Notes: generated by a model from the letters alone, not told the origin. Shown: positions 11,154 through 23,750, numbered from the stretch's first letter. The stretch is 64,000 bases of DNA from Massospora cicadina (GCA_022478985.1 JAKSZP010012285.1:1-64000), one strand, 5' to 3'. Program-made: numbers and translations.

Positions 11154-11719
11154 TGTAAAAATTTACTCTAGGTTGATTATCAGCAGGCAACCCAGTAACC
11201 TTTTTACTGCACAGGATTAATTTCCTTGTGCACTTCGTCACGTTGTATAGAATGTATTATTAATTGATAATAGTATAGAGACTATTATCTGTAGTTGAGA
11301 TTGAACTATATTTTAGCCCAATGCTTTGGCTAGTATTTCCGATTAAATACTCTTGAAGTCATACTCATAGGGATTCATTCCCTATACTCTTGTCCACCCA
11401 ATATTCACTAAGATACCCCAGTGACAGTCTCTCTCAGCCCAACACACAGTCGGCAGCTATCCCTGATTGTGGTTCCTTCATCTCTAGATCCCCGCTCAGA
11501 TCTTTACTCTTCTCTCTGAGAGTCTTCCAATTATTGCCTTCTGCAATAATATACTCAAGATAGAACGACAAAATAGAAGCTGATAGTCTAACTATACACC
11601 AAATTAATAATATAACTCTAAACTCTGTAAAGCTACCTTTTTGTAAGGTTACTTTTTCATTATAGAAATCCTAGGAAATTATATAGTTGGGAATTCAGCT
11701 GTCTAACCCTCAGTTGACA
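11154..11719 (-). repeat. Element A 5' LTR (right end uncertain)
   Basis: The LTR begins on the plus strand at TGTAAAAATTT, three bases past the PBS. The right end is placed at 11719 because the minus strand there starts TGTCAACTGAGGG, matching the TGTCA starts of the B, D and L LTRs. The partner LTR is outside the window, so neither the length nor a target duplication can be checked. The LTR could extend further right. Confidence 0.5.
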
Positions 11720-13164
11720 CCTCTTTGATGAAATGGCAGCCGTTGCCATTGATAACCCATCCTCATCTTGGCAGCAATGGTCTTCCCCATCCTGGCTAAG
11801 ATTCCGTCATTGGACATCCTCGAGACCTCAAACAGAAAGAGTCAGAAAATGTGTCCCTAACGTTTTCCTCTTGATCCAAGCGAACCAACCATAATTGGCT
11901 AGCAACCTGCTTGGGTAATGGGACTTATTACCCATTATGGCAGGTCACTCACCAACTGATCGATTTGCTAGTTGCAGGCAGCATCACTTGCCTCGCAACT
12001 TACTATTCATTCCCAATCAGTTGGTGATGAAACCTGACCAATCCTAAACTGTACACCTGATAGTCAATCACTATAAGATGCCCCTATTTCGTCACCAACT
12101 TCGCCCAATGAGATCTCAAGTATTCATCTGGATTGATACTCAAAGGATACAACCAGGCGAATATCCCAAAATCCCCCAAAAGTGGTTCCTTTGAAACTCA
12201 GGCCAACCAATTTCCAATACACTTTGCCTTAGGAAATTTTCCCCTAGCGATACCAGGTAATCTAGCAGTCTGGGAATATGGGCAAAAATCCCAACATAAG
12301 GGTTGTATGAGGTCATTTTGCTTTTTGGTCTGATCTATAATGAGTACAGGCTAGGCAAAATTTGATATGTACAGGGATAACAATAGTAAGCCCCATCCAG
12401 CAATTTGAAAATGTGATCATATTGATACATATTTTTCACATCTGAGGTCCTAAGTTGGGTGGATCATGATGTTCTCTTATGACCTGAAAATTCAGGAAAG
12501 AGAGGACCTATACTCAGTTGCAAATGTAAATTATCCTATCCTCTTGAGAAATCCCATTTAAACGGGGCTTTAATAACATCAAATGCTTTAACAGGTCATG
12601 GCCCTCAGGCTATGAGGCTTAGGTGTGGCCAAGGTCACTTCAAAGAGTGTAAAATCATTATTGGGCTTTTATAGTACTTCTAGAGATAATTTTTTCTGAA
12701 GTGATAAGGGAAGCCACTGGGGTCACATTTTATTTGTGAGTTTTGAGAAGTGTTAATGGAATTTAGTGCAGAAGGGCAGCTGCAGCAATAGCGGGTGACA
12801 GAGGTAGTATAATCAATTGCCAGGGAGCATCATAACCAATACTAGTCCACAATTGCATCATGTCTCATGTGGGGTTTTGACTAGTGAAGTGGAGAAATAT
12901 TCTGTTTATCTGTGAACAAAAAAAATGATAAATTGAAGTTTCTGAGAATATAGTGATTTCTTGTTTGCTGGTCAGCCAATTTCTGGGGTTTGTGGTGGTA
13001 TTTAAGAGACTTGTTATCAGTATTCACTTTGGCAATATAATTTGCACACTGTAGGATTAATGCAATGCATCAGCGACCATGCAACTCTTCCAACTATTTG
13101 TCATATATGGCCCTGTGAGCTCCATTATGCTTAATTTTATATATAATTATACACCTGGTGCTCC
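11720..13164. other. Unassigned sequence between A and C
   Basis: No open frame of note, no recognisable domain and no clear repeat. One 66-codon frame (12133-12333) has no visible motif. This may be host sequence, an unrecognised extension of the A LTR, or an older repeat. Confidence 0.4.
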
Positions 13165-13443
13165 TGTTGTTAAGTTTGGAACAGGAGTATATATTTCATG
13201 TGCACAGGTCATAATACACAGGAACACAAGGTGCTGTTAAAGGACATCAACCTTGAAAAAAAACTCACAAAAGAAAAATTTTATTATAAATAAAGTTTTA
13301 AAAAAACAATAGAGGAGCACACCATAGTATCTAATAATGTCATTGGCTAAACAGATTGTTATAAAATATTTGTTATAGGCTGGTTACAGGTTATGTAAAA
13401 AGATTTCCTTTAGATGACAATGTGAAGAGAGTTTCTATATCTC

Positions 13444-14091
13444 TCCATAAAGACCTCATTACTATAATCAAGGCACAAGTACAAAAGTTGATGATCTCAA
13501 CTTCTGCACTTATGGAAAAAACCCGTGATAAACCATAAGGAGGTATACTCAAGGCCAACAAAAGGTAGCATAGAATAGATAAATATATATAAAACCAGGG
13601 TCATTTATTGCAAGGCAGATGCCCATCAGATATTGGGTAGAGAGAGACTAATTCAAGGGAAAATTGGGACTTTGGGCCTTAAACAAAAATTTAGGCTTGA
13701 TAAAGACTCTAGCCAATAGAATGAGGCCCCCACTCAAATAAGTTTTCTTATCTTAAGTAAAAAATCTTGAGACTTTGACATTAACTGAACACCTCCATAA
13801 ATTTTAATACTAATTTTTGTAATTGATAAAACCCACGTTTATAAATTAGATGTAATGAAATGTCATCATTTAAACTATAACAAGTAATCTTTAACCCTGT
13901 TGATGTAATGTCTGGGCTCTCATCACGCGATTCCTGGAGATGAACTTGGTCCTTCTTGGTTTTAAATAATGTTTATCTACAGTGAATCTAAGGTCAGAGA
14001 GGGCGGCCAACTTAACTCCTCTGGCCTGATCCATCTCCTCCTTATCCTTTCAATCTACTCCCACAATCATGTCATTTAACCATGATAGACA
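13444..14091. mobile_element. Candidate solo LTR inside the C LTR
   Basis: A 648-bp block with no counterpart in the other three LTRs of this family. The homologous sequence stops at ATCTC (13439-13443) and resumes after ATCTC (14092-14096), giving a 5-bp duplication. The block ends GATAGACA (CA end) but starts TCC instead of TG, so the LTR identity is uncertain. It contains no coding frame. Confidence 0.4.
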
Positions 14092-14631
14092 ATCTCACAT
14101 TAATATGCGCTTCTACTTTCCAGGGTTCTACTAATGAAATTTATGCTACTAAGCAGCACTATATAATGAAAAATAGCGGCGTGATATTTAAATTAGACCA
14201 GGGAAGCAAAATCTTGGGGCTCAGTATATTTCAATATTAGAAGCAATACACTGGTAGCAATTGAGACATCATTGGATGACTATAGTAATACTAGGACCAT
14301 ATTATTAATTATTTTTATGTTGGCATGGGGGCAAGATAGGATATTAAGATTAAAATATTATAATAGGTGACATCAAAACTGAGGACATGAGCCCAATGAT
14401 TAGAAAATAAAGGGATCAAAAGTTGCACTGGTATGGATTAGGGATTCAGTTTGCTGTTGTAATTACTAGTAGCAAAGGCGTTGAGGCAAAATTACCAAAA
14501 TTAATTTAATATGATTTTAACAACTTACTATAAAGTTGGCCTTTGGCTAAAAGTAAGTAATAGCAGCTTATCAAATCCTGTTTTAAGTTTTTTTCAAAAT
14601 ATAAAATAAAGTAAAGAAAATAATAAAAATA

Positions 14632-14922
14632 AAGGGAGGATACCCCAGTGGTAGAGTATGGACCCTCTACCACTGCCTCCCAAGTTCGATCCCAGTAATG
14701 GACTTTGGGTAGGGGACGATTTTGATTGTGTTGGTTTTGCGTACCAATGCCCCAAACTGAGATAGCAAATAGCAAAGGCGGTCCATGGAGTTCCTGGCCT
14801 ATAATATGCCACACATGGAGGTTTTCCAGGTTTTATCTTCCTTTTCTATTTTCTTCACTTCCCTAATTGGTGCAGTATTGTCCCCAGGTTGGCCCACCTC
14901 AAATAAAAATTTAGAAATTTAA
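14632..14922 (+). mobile_element. tRNA-derived SINE, copy 1
   Basis: About 290 bp, starting GGGAGGATACCCCAGTGG. The head has pol III promoter boxes: A box TACCCCAGTGG (14641-14651) and B box AGTTCGATCCC (14683-14693). Between them a perfect 10-bp inverted repeat AGTGGTAGAG/CTCTACCACT (14647-14674) replaces a normal D/anticodon region. An unrelated body follows, then a 3' end with CCCCAGGTTGGCCCACCTC and an AATAAAAA-rich tail. It is flanked by a perfect 15-bp duplication (14617-14631 and 14923-14937), so it was retroposed into the C LTR. Confidence 0.85.
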
Positions 14923-14976
14923 AAAATAATAAAAATAGATTGGTGCTCAAACCAATTGAAACATTTACCCCACTTG

Positions 14977-16260
14977 ACAAACATCAGGTAATAAAGATAA
15001 GTGGGGGGCAACTAAATTGTTGAGAGCTAGGGCTGTTAGGCCAGAACCTGCTGGTAGTTTTTCAGGAACTTAGCACATACCTGGTTAATAAGGTGGCCCT
15101 TAACAGGATCCTTCAAAGTTTAGAATTAATAATCTTTTCTCAGTGATCTCAAAAGGGCCTTTATATATGTGCTACAGTTTGCTAGTCTACCAAACCATAA
15201 GATTATATTATTATATCAACCCCCTACTGTGACGTTGGGCAAGGGCTGTCAGTCTTCATTATCATTTTTTTGAGACTATACTACCTTTAACAGAGCGTTA
15301 TAATATGCTCCTTTCTACAACTGTACTATAGAATGTTTCAGTTTCTCTAAGTACTTAGTGGGACTCATGTTTTCTTGATTAACACAAGAATATAGAATTT
15401 TAAGAAGCATGGGGTGCTTTTTCATAAAGTAATTGGAATAAGAATCACTCCATTAAAGGTTGAGAGATAATATTATAAGTACAATGGTGAAGGCAAAAAG
15501 GGTTCCAACTAAAATGTCTTGGCCATAACTAACCTAAACAGGATACAATGAGAGTACCATTTAATGTTTTAAGCTCCATTAATCTCAGGGTGTTAGGTTG
15601 TAGACAATACCCTTGTATACCCATCAGGTCGTTGAGCTTAGAAATACTTTTGGTATGGCAAGTTAGTCCCATTATTTGTGAAAAAGCTGTGGGATTTATG
15701 CCAATAAATTATATTCTCAAGACTAACTTATCCGTGGTCATAGTCTCTAAGTCTTTGGCCACTTTAGCATCCACTTACTTAGTAAGGTGATAAGTGGCCA
15801 CAACAATATATTTTAGTTGGCCATAACTATTAAACAAAGCGCCAACGACGCCAATAGATACCATATGCCAGGCAAAATTGGTTTTAACCAATCAATAGGA
15901 GGTTACTGTATGGTAAGGGGCTTCAGCTTGACATACCTTACAGATCTGAAGCTCTAATTAATATAAAGATGCATTGATTCCTAGTAGTGTTGTTTAAACA
16001 GCTAAGCTTCTTTTGAAAGCGCCTAAGAACTGTCGCCTTATGAGGCCCAAATAATAATATCTGTTCGCTCCATTGGTTAGGGGATCTAATATTGCTGATT
16101 ATAAATGATTGTATAAAGCTTCCCATTTTGAAAATTGTATACTTCATATAATTATCTAAAGAGCGCAGAACTTCCATGGGTTCATTTTTATATCTTTGGG
16201 TTAGCATTTTATCAAGATAATCATCAGCTACATCAGCTGATAAGACCTTGGTGGGTAGTA
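14977..16260 (-). pseudogene. Element C integrase, heavily decayed
   Basis: No long frame survives. Identity comes from position (between the 3' LTR and RNase H) and from nucleotide alignment with the same region of E (47.8-48.9 kb) and D. Shared landmarks are the integrase core boundary near 15550-15620 and the stretch AAGGGGCTTCAGCTTGACAT near 15916, which match E at about 48.2 and 48.55 kb. Stops and indels occur throughout. Confidence 0.6.
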
Positions 16261-16299
16261 CTTATACCCTATTAACATTTTTTTGTGCAATTCTTATTT

Positions 16300-17400
16300 T
16301 TGTATTCATAGGCTTTTAATATCAAAGACCATTGGGCCTTCCGCCCTTCTGGTTCCTTCAGATTCTGTAAACAGCAAAGGGAGGCATGATCAGTTACTAC
16401 TGTAAATGCACTATGTGGACATATACCTAGAATTGTTTACACGCATAGATGACATGCCAGGACTTCTCAGCTAACATGTAATTTTGTGTTATGACATCTA
16501 AAGTTAGCTAAAGTAATCCAAGGGTAATCCATTCAGAGTTAAATTGTGATAACACCGCACTGACAGCAGTGATAGAAGCATCCATCTGATTTCTATTTTT
16601 TGAAGTTAGGGTACATTGATAGCAATGCTTGGGTGAGGTAAAGCCTTAGTTTATCGAAGGCCAGCTGACATTACCTGTAAACTCAGATGGTACACCATTC
16701 TTGAGAAGGTGAAAAAAATGATTCACCTATATTGCTAAAATTCTTTACTTAATGGAAATATTGTTAAGTCATCTAAGGAATACTTAAACGTCGTGCTTGC
16801 TACTCAGCTACGTCATACATTTAATGGATTTAACATTTTCCAGCTGTATCCATAAGTCATGATTATCAATAATGAACCCCAGATATTCCAACTCACAGAA
16901 AGATTGCACTTACACAGCTTGATTTTAAAATCAGCCTTAATGATGTGGCGAAAAACATATTCTAAGTGGTGAAAATGTTTGTTAAATGTTCTAAAAACCT
17001 TAATACCAACTAAATAAACTAAAATCTGGAATATTAATCGCATATTATACTAAATATAGCCCTCTGAAAATTTTTGGGGCATCGCACAACCCCTGTGGCA
17101 TTCTAGTAGGTTGGTAGAGGCCCTTAGTTATAATCATAGCGCATTTTTCATGCTCCTCTTTGGGCAACTCAATCTGCCAATAGCCAGAAATAAAACCATG
17201 GCTGAAAAAAATATTGAGCGTCGCCCAATCAGTCTAACACTTTAAAATACATGGTAACAGATAGGTTTTTTTTTAATATTGCTGTGCTTCCTATAATCAA
17301 TTATTACATATAGAACTGTTCTTTTTTTATTAGTCAATATGGGAAGTCCCAATGACTCTTGAAGAACACTAACATCTTATGTTGCGCCAACTAAGTAATT
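16300..17400 (-). pseudogene. Element C RT-RNase H, heavily decayed
   Basis: RNase H remnants at 16340-16520 correspond to the TVTDHxSL block and the ERNY..T.E.EC block. RT remnants occupy 16813-17250. Readable pieces are QILVYL-VG with FNKHFHHLEYVF (the YLDD pair is lost, reading YLVG) and, in other frames, SGYWQIELPKEE and PTRMPQGLC around 17060-17190. The order and strand fit a minus-strand gypsy element continuous with the protease at 18.0-18.4 kb. Confidence 0.75.
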
Positions 17401-17693
17401 TTATATAAGACCATCATTTGCTCTCTTTGAGCATCTAATATGATGGGGGAATGTTGTTGGATGATTTCAAGTATCAATATGGCTTAACACATTATGTGCA
17501 TAATCCAAATCAAAGGCATCTTTTTCAAAATTCACACTGTACTTTTTAAAAAAATGCCAGCTCTTGATCCTTCTCATTCTCCATTATCGCAGATAGGCTT
17601 TCCCAAGGGACTAAAGGGAAAATGGATTGCTCAATATAGTATCTAAGGCCTAGTTCATCCATGTGACCAAAGTAAAAAATACTCTGAACTTCT

Positions 17694-18400
17694 TCAACTG
17701 GTAACATATGCACAAAAGTAATAATTTGGTGTCACTTTATATGAATAGGTATGCATACAAATTAGCCAAAAACACCTTAATTTCGTCATGGTTGGGGAGG
17801 TTAATCCCAGGCACAAGGACAAATTTTGAATTGGAACAACAGAATGGCGTGAATAGTTATCTGTAAAAACCTTTGGGATTTTCAATTTTAATTTATGACC
17901 CCACTATTATTTGATGGCCCACTGGAACAGTCAAATCACTATTAGCAATTAGCATAATCCCCATAGGTTCTGCAATCTGATTGTGTAACCACCCCGTCCA
18001 GGCCCAAATCCACTGGCAACCCATGGCCACTATATCATTTTTAAACACTAGATTAACAAGCCCCTGAGTTCAAGGCGCTTGGCCTCTTTCTTACAATGAT
18101 AATCTCTAAATGAAAAGGTTTGTCCATAATTTTCCAAGGTATTTTCCTCAAATTCAGCCTTGGCTCCATGAGTTCTCATAAATGAGATCCCAATAAGGAA
18201 GTCATAATTCTGATCTAGATTACAATAGCGGGAGTGGAGATTACCAATTAGTTGAAATTGCTGTGGCAACACACTGTACGCTCCTTCAGAAGTTGCAGTC
18301 TGAAGGCCTGCCATACCATAGATGTTTCATTGATCTATGTCAGGATATAGGCCCAATCTCTTCAGTAGTTTAGTGGACATGATATTAGCTGGTACCTCAC
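17694..18400 (-). pseudogene. Element C protease, split by element D
   Basis: The block TSEGAYSVLPQQFQLIGNL and NYDFLIGISFMR (18048-18314), preceded by VPANIMSTKLLKRLGLYPD (18327-18400), is the gypsy protease just after its active site. The sequence is cut at 18400 by the D LTR. Beyond D (24338 onward, minus strand) the frame ends V-Y-S-G, where D-S-G is expected. D therefore landed within the active-site loop, and the catalytic Asp codon has also changed to Tyr. Confidence 0.8.
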
Positions 18401-18895
18401 TGTTGTAAAATTGGCGCTTTTGCTGATATATGCTGTAAGCAATATTGCGCAGGGTTTGACCCACTGAGAAATAGAACCAACAATATGAGGATCGTTGACC
18501 TTGAAACAAAGAAATAAACTTTATTAATAGTATGGAGCACCTGCCCACACTATACTTCTTTATTTATTATAATAATCACAGCTGATCCTCACAGTTTCTC
18601 CTGCTCAAAACTTTAACAACCTCTCCTCCTTGATCATCTCATCCCGCTTTGTATGGTAATGACTTTGGATGGTACCGCTTTCATGGCTTAGTAATTCACT
18701 TCGCCATATCTCATTGGTTCCACCGATTCCTCATTCGTCAATTCATGATCACCCAATTCAGCTGATTTCCCAACAGCCCAATATCGCCTCATTTTGAGGC
18801 GCTCAATTAATCACACTCATAATAACTCGGCGGATTCCATCCGTTCCACCATATCAAATTAGGGCTTATCATCCAGTCATATTGGAATCGTGACA
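18401..18895 (-). repeat. Element D 3' LTR
   Basis: On the plus strand it starts TGTTGTAAAATT and ends ATCGTGACA (TG...CA). It is the same length as its partner (495 bp), with scattered substitutions. On the element strand it starts TGTCACGATTCC. Confidence 0.92.
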
Positions 18896-18908
18896 TTACC
18901 CCCTCCTT
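18896..18908 (-). other. Element D polypurine tract
   Basis: The minus strand reads AAGGAGGGGGTAA directly before the 3' LTR start TGTCACG. Primer site for plus-strand DNA synthesis. Confidence 0.8.
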
Positions 18909-18939
18909 GACTGGACAATAAGGCTCCTATTGCTTATAC

Positions 18940-19960
18940 GTCCAGAGGAATTTTGAATGCACTCAGTTGATGATCTGACCGCTAGCGGGGTCCTTGATAG
19001 TATATGCATCTATACCTGTCTTCTCAATGAATTTGAATGGGCCAATCCAGATACTGGCCAGCTTGTGCTACTGGCTGAACCCATGTTGATCATGGAATAG
19101 GACCATGTCGCCATCTTTGAACTGTATGAGGCCACTTCGCCATATCTGATTGGCAGCCTGGCTTTTGATTTTCTTAGCTAAGCTGAACGAGTATGCTTCA
19201 GTTTGCAATTTAATCAGCGTTTTTGTTAGGACAATCAAATAGCGTTGTGAATCCATTCCGCCAGTGTCCTCTACACAGGCATACAGAAGTGCGGGCAGAG
19301 TGGGGTGTCATCTGTAAAGCAATTGGAATGGGCTTTTCCCCATGGAAGAATGGTAACTAATGTTGTAGGCAAACATTACGGTAGAAAGGAGGATACTCCA
19401 ATAAGAGGGCTTATCAGTAACCAACTTCTGGAGAATGTTCACCATGGTCCCATTAACCCGTTCAACCATTCCGTTGGACTCAGGGTGATATGGAGTTGTT
19501 AGAACCCCACGGATGGACATCGTTTTGTTGAGTTTGGGAAGTATATGAGAGGTGAAATTAGTGCCGTTTTTGTTAAGGATAAACTGCAGGCAGCCGTGAT
19601 GCTGAATGATGCATTCCATTACAAACTTAGCCACAGTAACTGCGCATAAATCCCAAATGGCCCATGCCTCAACCCACCTGGTCAAGTGATCAATTGCCAC
19701 CAGGATATACTTGGACCAGCTAGCTCCAGTTGGCAGAGGGCTGATGACATCAAGGGAAACTGTATGCCAAGTGAAGTGTGGCTTTACTAACTGATATGAA
19801 ATCTTTTAATGAAATGGCTTTTCCACTTGGCATTTGTGACTGGAGGAGGAAGTATCAAGCACATCGAAGTTCATGCCTTCCCAGTAATACTGAGGTCGCA
19901 ATAATTCTAATGTCTTGTGCACACCACCATGCCCAACTGCCCTATGTGCGCTCATGATAA
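18940..19960 (-). pseudogene. Element D integrase
   Basis: The catalytic core in 19308-19700 reads AIDHLTRWVEAWAI, then NKNGTNFTSHIL, where the catalytic Asp of DNGTNF is Asn, then TTPYHPESNGMVERVNGTM with the Glu intact. Upstream, 19700-19960 holds the first part of the core and the zinc-finger region in broken frames. Downstream (18950-19256) the GPY/F-like end is readable (WIGPFKFIEKTGIDAYTIKDP). The Asp-to-Asn change alone would inactivate it. Confidence 0.88.
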
Positions 19961-20099
19961 TGTTAGGCCGCGTTGAGGGTCACATAAAATTCACCGTGGA
20001 ATCACCAATCTGCTTATACAACTCACCATTCCACTGGAAGTATTGGCTCGTATTTCATTCAATGCCTTGATGACTTGGGGCGGCTCATCATCATACTTT

Positions 20100-21462
20100 C
20101 CGCTGAGCATCTTGTCATACATAATATTGCTCAGATCTGCCATAACTGCAATAGTTGGTAGCCTCAACAAGCAATCAGCATTCTGGTGTTTTGCTCCTGG
20201 TCAGTGAAGGATCTTGAAGTTGTAAGCCTTTAGTTTAAGGGCCCATAGTGCTAGCCAGCCCTCAGGCTCCTTAAGGTTCTGAAGCCAGCGTAAAAAAGTG
20301 TGATACGTTACAACTTTAAAATTTACACCATGCAAATATACTCAGAATTTCTTGTAAGAGTAAATAACTGCTAAGCAATCCCACTCAGTCACAGTATAAT
20401 TTCGTTCATGGCTATTTAGACTTTGACTGCAATATGCCACTGGGTGCTCCTCCCCCTCATCATCCTTTTGAGACAGAACTGCCCCCACAGCGGAAAGAGA
20501 TGCATCCATCTGTACAATAAATTCCTTCTCAAAATTTGGGTAACGTAGCACTGGCACCTCAATCAACGCTGTTTGGAGATTATCAAATGAGCGTTGACAG
20601 TGTTCCATCCATTCAAACGTGACATCCTTTTTTAATAACTCATACAACGGTCCTCCAAGACAACTAAAGTTAGGTATGAAGCAGCGATAGTAGCCAACCA
20701 TCCCTAAAAAAACTTGCATATCTTGTTTACTGCTTGGTATAGTCATCTTCCGAATGGCCTCCACCTTAACTGATTAAGGCCTCAGCCCTGTTGCGTCAAC
20801 TACAAACCCAAGGAAATTCTAGCTGATCCTTGAAAAAGTGGCATTTCTGGGGCTTGGTTTTGATGTTGGCCTCAGCCAACTGGTGGAATACCTCTTCCAA
20901 ATGACTAAGGTGCTCAGAAAAGGTGCGGGAGAAAAGGTTAATGTCATCAAGGTATACAAGAACGCATGACAACTTTAAGTTGCCAAGGATAGTGTCCATC
21001 GCACGTTGGAAAGTAGCAGGGGCATTAAACAGCCCTTAAGGCATACGTGATCAGTTGAAAAAGCCCTTTTGATGTGATAATGGAGCATTCCTCCTGTTCC
21101 ACTGTAGGTAACTCAATCTGCCAATAGCCGGATATTAATTCCATTGCAGAGAAGTAACAAGCTCCCCCCAACTGGTCCAACGCATCATCAATCCGTGGCA
21201 AAGGGAATGAGTCCTTTTTTGTAATGCTGTTGAGCTTGCGGTAGTCTATTACTACCCAGTTAGTACCATCCTTCTTTTTGACAATTAGAACAGGGGAAAC
21301 CCATGGACTCTTTGATGTTTCAAGCATTCCTTGCTCCAACAGTTTATCAATTTCTGCTGTGACAACTTCTTCCGCTGCTCTAGATTGGTGGATTGGCCAA
21401 GATCTGATGAGGGGATGATCCTCAGTGTCCACTTGATGGATTACTCCTTGGGCGCACCCCAA
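20100..21462 (-). pseudogene. Element D reverse transcriptase-RNase H
   Basis: RT N-terminal half at 21025-21462: SPWVSPVLIVKKKDGTNW, VVIDYRKLNSITKKD, CYFSAMELISGYWQIEL. The first catalytic Asp (SAMD) is Glu. The second half at 20796-20999 has LVYLDDINLFSRTF with both Asp intact. The connection and RNase H at 20342-20764 include FLGMVGYYRCFIPNF, FIVQMDASLSAVGAVLSQ and HPVAYCSQSLNSHERNYTVTEWDC. Frameshifts separate the three pieces near 21020 and 20780. Confidence 0.92.
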
Positions 21463-21699
21463 ATCATGATCATTGACAGCAAAGATCTCTTTGTATTAGA
21501 AGAATAAGGCTTCCACTCGATGCTTCTGATCTTCCGTTAACCCCATTAAATTTTCATGCAGTACAACTGCCATTACGCCAGGCTGTGTTTTGACGGGCAG
21601 ACTGAATTCATCCATTGAACCAAACTCACGATCCTAAGGACCTCCTCAACTAGAATGAAATGGAGGAATGCAACTACTTGGTGTCAGCAGATTTGCATT

Positions 21700-22400
21700 G
21701 GTTTATCCTAAAGATTCGCTACCAAGCCCTTGATCTCCCCATGCCCCAGAAGTATAATGCCAGGGGCCACGTGGGGCTTGAGCCATGATTGTTGATAGGG
21801 ACCAATGACCTCCCAATATAGCCCAGCAGGAACTTCCACCTCTAACTCAGTGCTTATGATTGCTTTGTGTCCAGAAGGAATAGATATAGGGCCAGCAGCT
21901 CTAAACGGTAGCCCTTGATATTCATAATTTTGGGTAGGAAGGGCCCAGGTCTTGCTTTTTAATTGATGATAGCGAACTGAAACCACCCCGTCACCATATG
22001 CAAGATTAACGTGACTCATGTGTACAGGATCCTTTGGCATTTCGCTGGAAGTGAAGTAGATTGTGATCCGCTGCCCCATAATTTAAATGTCTCTGCTGTC
22101 ATATCAACAACAGCTCCAATGTGACGCATAAAAGCAGTACCAATTGACATGTCATAATTATTGTTTGGTAACACTATAGCTGGTGATAAAATGACAATTG
22201 ACCCAAACCGCAAAGGTAGCGCAATGTATGCCCCTTCTGAAACTGTGCTTTCTGCACCTGCGGTCCCATACACCATATGATGCTCTACATCAGGCTTTAA
22301 TGCTAACTTTGACACCAACTTTGAGGACACTATGTCGATTGGGGCACCCATATCAATTATTGCGTGAACTTGGGATTTTGATACAACAGTGTCACAGTAG
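21700..22400 (-). pseudogene. Element D aspartic protease and linker
   Basis: The active site reads HAIIDMGAPIDIVSSKLV. The catalytic Asp is present, but the following Ser/Thr is Met (D-M-G). The family block GTAGAESTVSEGAYIALPLRFG and NNNYDMSIGTAFMR follow. The linker to RT (21708-22079) is open after a frame change near 22040. The tract 21463-21700 is linker with stops. Confidence 0.85.
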
Positions 22401-22431
22401 GTACACTCAGAGTAAGATGCATCTGATTGCT

Positions 22432-23750
22432 TTAAAACATGGACTTTAACTGATCTCTTTTTCCAAGGAAGCTTATAATACTCTTCCCCACTTTAGGGTA
22501 TTCTTTAACAATAGCGTCCACAGTGAGGGCCACGTTTACCCTTTTTAAGAGAATTGCATCAGCTAATGGATCTGGTTCATCGGTAGGAAGGTAATCAAAC
22601 AATTGGCAAGCATATGGTTTTGGGTGCTCCTGGGAGCCTGCTTCTGCCATATCCATGAATTGCGTTTTTGTCAGCACATTTACCCCTCTAACTGGCCACT
22701 GGTATAGAAAAGCATCATCATATCAGGAAACATCCGCTATCTGTGTAGGAATAGGTTCAGGTGGGACGTTTTAAGTCAGAATAGCAGAGGTAGAGAGTCC
22801 AATCTCTATTTTACTCTGACTTTTCCCTGATTATACTGCTCCCATGATAGGTACTGAACCTGACAATAATGACAACTACTAGCCAGGTTCCCAGGGTGAC
22901 CGCATGAAAAGCAATTAACCCTATAAGACCTGAGTCCTTGAGTGTTGTGAAATGGGTCACCCAAAAAGGTGGACTGGTATCAAACAGTGTAACTAGGCCC
23001 ATCTTGGGAGGTGAACTGCTGTTGGCAACTTGGTTGAAAATGAAGCTGGTGATAATAATAAGGCCAGAGAATGCCAACCAAGCTCTGAACAGAGAGGGAT
23101 GATTCCTCCATATAAACAAGGCTAGCAGTGGAGGCAATAGGGTTCCGCTCTATACTGGGTGGAGGGAAGGTAGCAGATAGCTGGCTTAGAATTTGAAAAA
23201 TTTTTAGCAAAGGTACGTCAACCTCTAAATATGGAGCCAAAGCATTAAAAAGCTCTTGGTATGGTTTCACAGCAGAGGTCAATGCTATGCTTATGTCACA
23301 TTCAGTTAAAACTCCTGCCCCAATTAACACATGGGCTTCTGCTGATAATCGATCAGAAAATGCAGTGAGGGTCTCATTTGTTAAAAACTTAATGGTTAAA
23401 AACTCAACCTTCTGTTGCGCCATTTTTTAAGTTCCTCTAAACAACCACAGCACAGTATCCTTCACTTCTTGATAGGTAACAGAACTTAAGGAAGATAGCA
23501 GGTAACTTAGTCAGCGCTTCCAACATCCAAAGTGGACATTAGTAATTTGGCTTTTTGCCGATCTGAAGCTCCTTCTACTGCAGACTCATATCGTTTACTA
23601 AATCCATGGATGTTTCCATTAAGGTCATATGGAGGCAGCTTGTTGATATAAATTTTTTTGCAAAAACTCCTTTTTCCAATTGAGCACAGCATCTAGGGCA
23701 AGCTTGAGTTTGGCATAATCAACGGTTGCAGTGGGTTGGGATGATTCCAT
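22432..23750 (-). pseudogene. Element D gag
   Basis: Gag start ATG at 23748-23750 (MESSQPTATVDYAKLKLALD), 73 bases past the PBS. A frame change near 23640 leads to LPPYDLNGNIHGFSKRYESAVEGASDRQKAK. The capsid C-terminal part is at 22980-23423 (LTAFSDRLSAEAHVL, LTECDISIALTSAVKPYQEL). The nucleocapsid knuckle at 22872-22913 reads CFSCGHPGNLASSC. Its spacing is CCHC, but the His is Asn. A further open segment (22432-22677) leads toward protease. Broken by stops and frameshifts. Confidence 0.85.

Larger units (their letters stand above)
13165..14963 (-). repeat. Element C 3' LTR, with two insertions
   Basis: Decayed LTR beginning TGTTGTTAAG and ending GAAACA. It matches the C 5' LTR (26889-27662) and the E LTRs, for example GCTACTAAGCAGCACT in the middle and AAACCAATT near the end. 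Its 1.8-kb length is explained by two insertions: a probable solo LTR (13444-14091) and a SINE (14632-14922). Removing these leaves about 840 bp, against 774 bp for the partner. The minus-strand sequence just outside it, AAGTGGGGTAAA, is a good PPT (14964-14976). I found no target duplication for C. Confidence 0.7.

Noticed and set aside
14641..14700. Functional tRNA gene
   Set aside because: A and B boxes are present, but no cloverleaf can be formed and the sequence continues as a retroposed SINE with target duplication.
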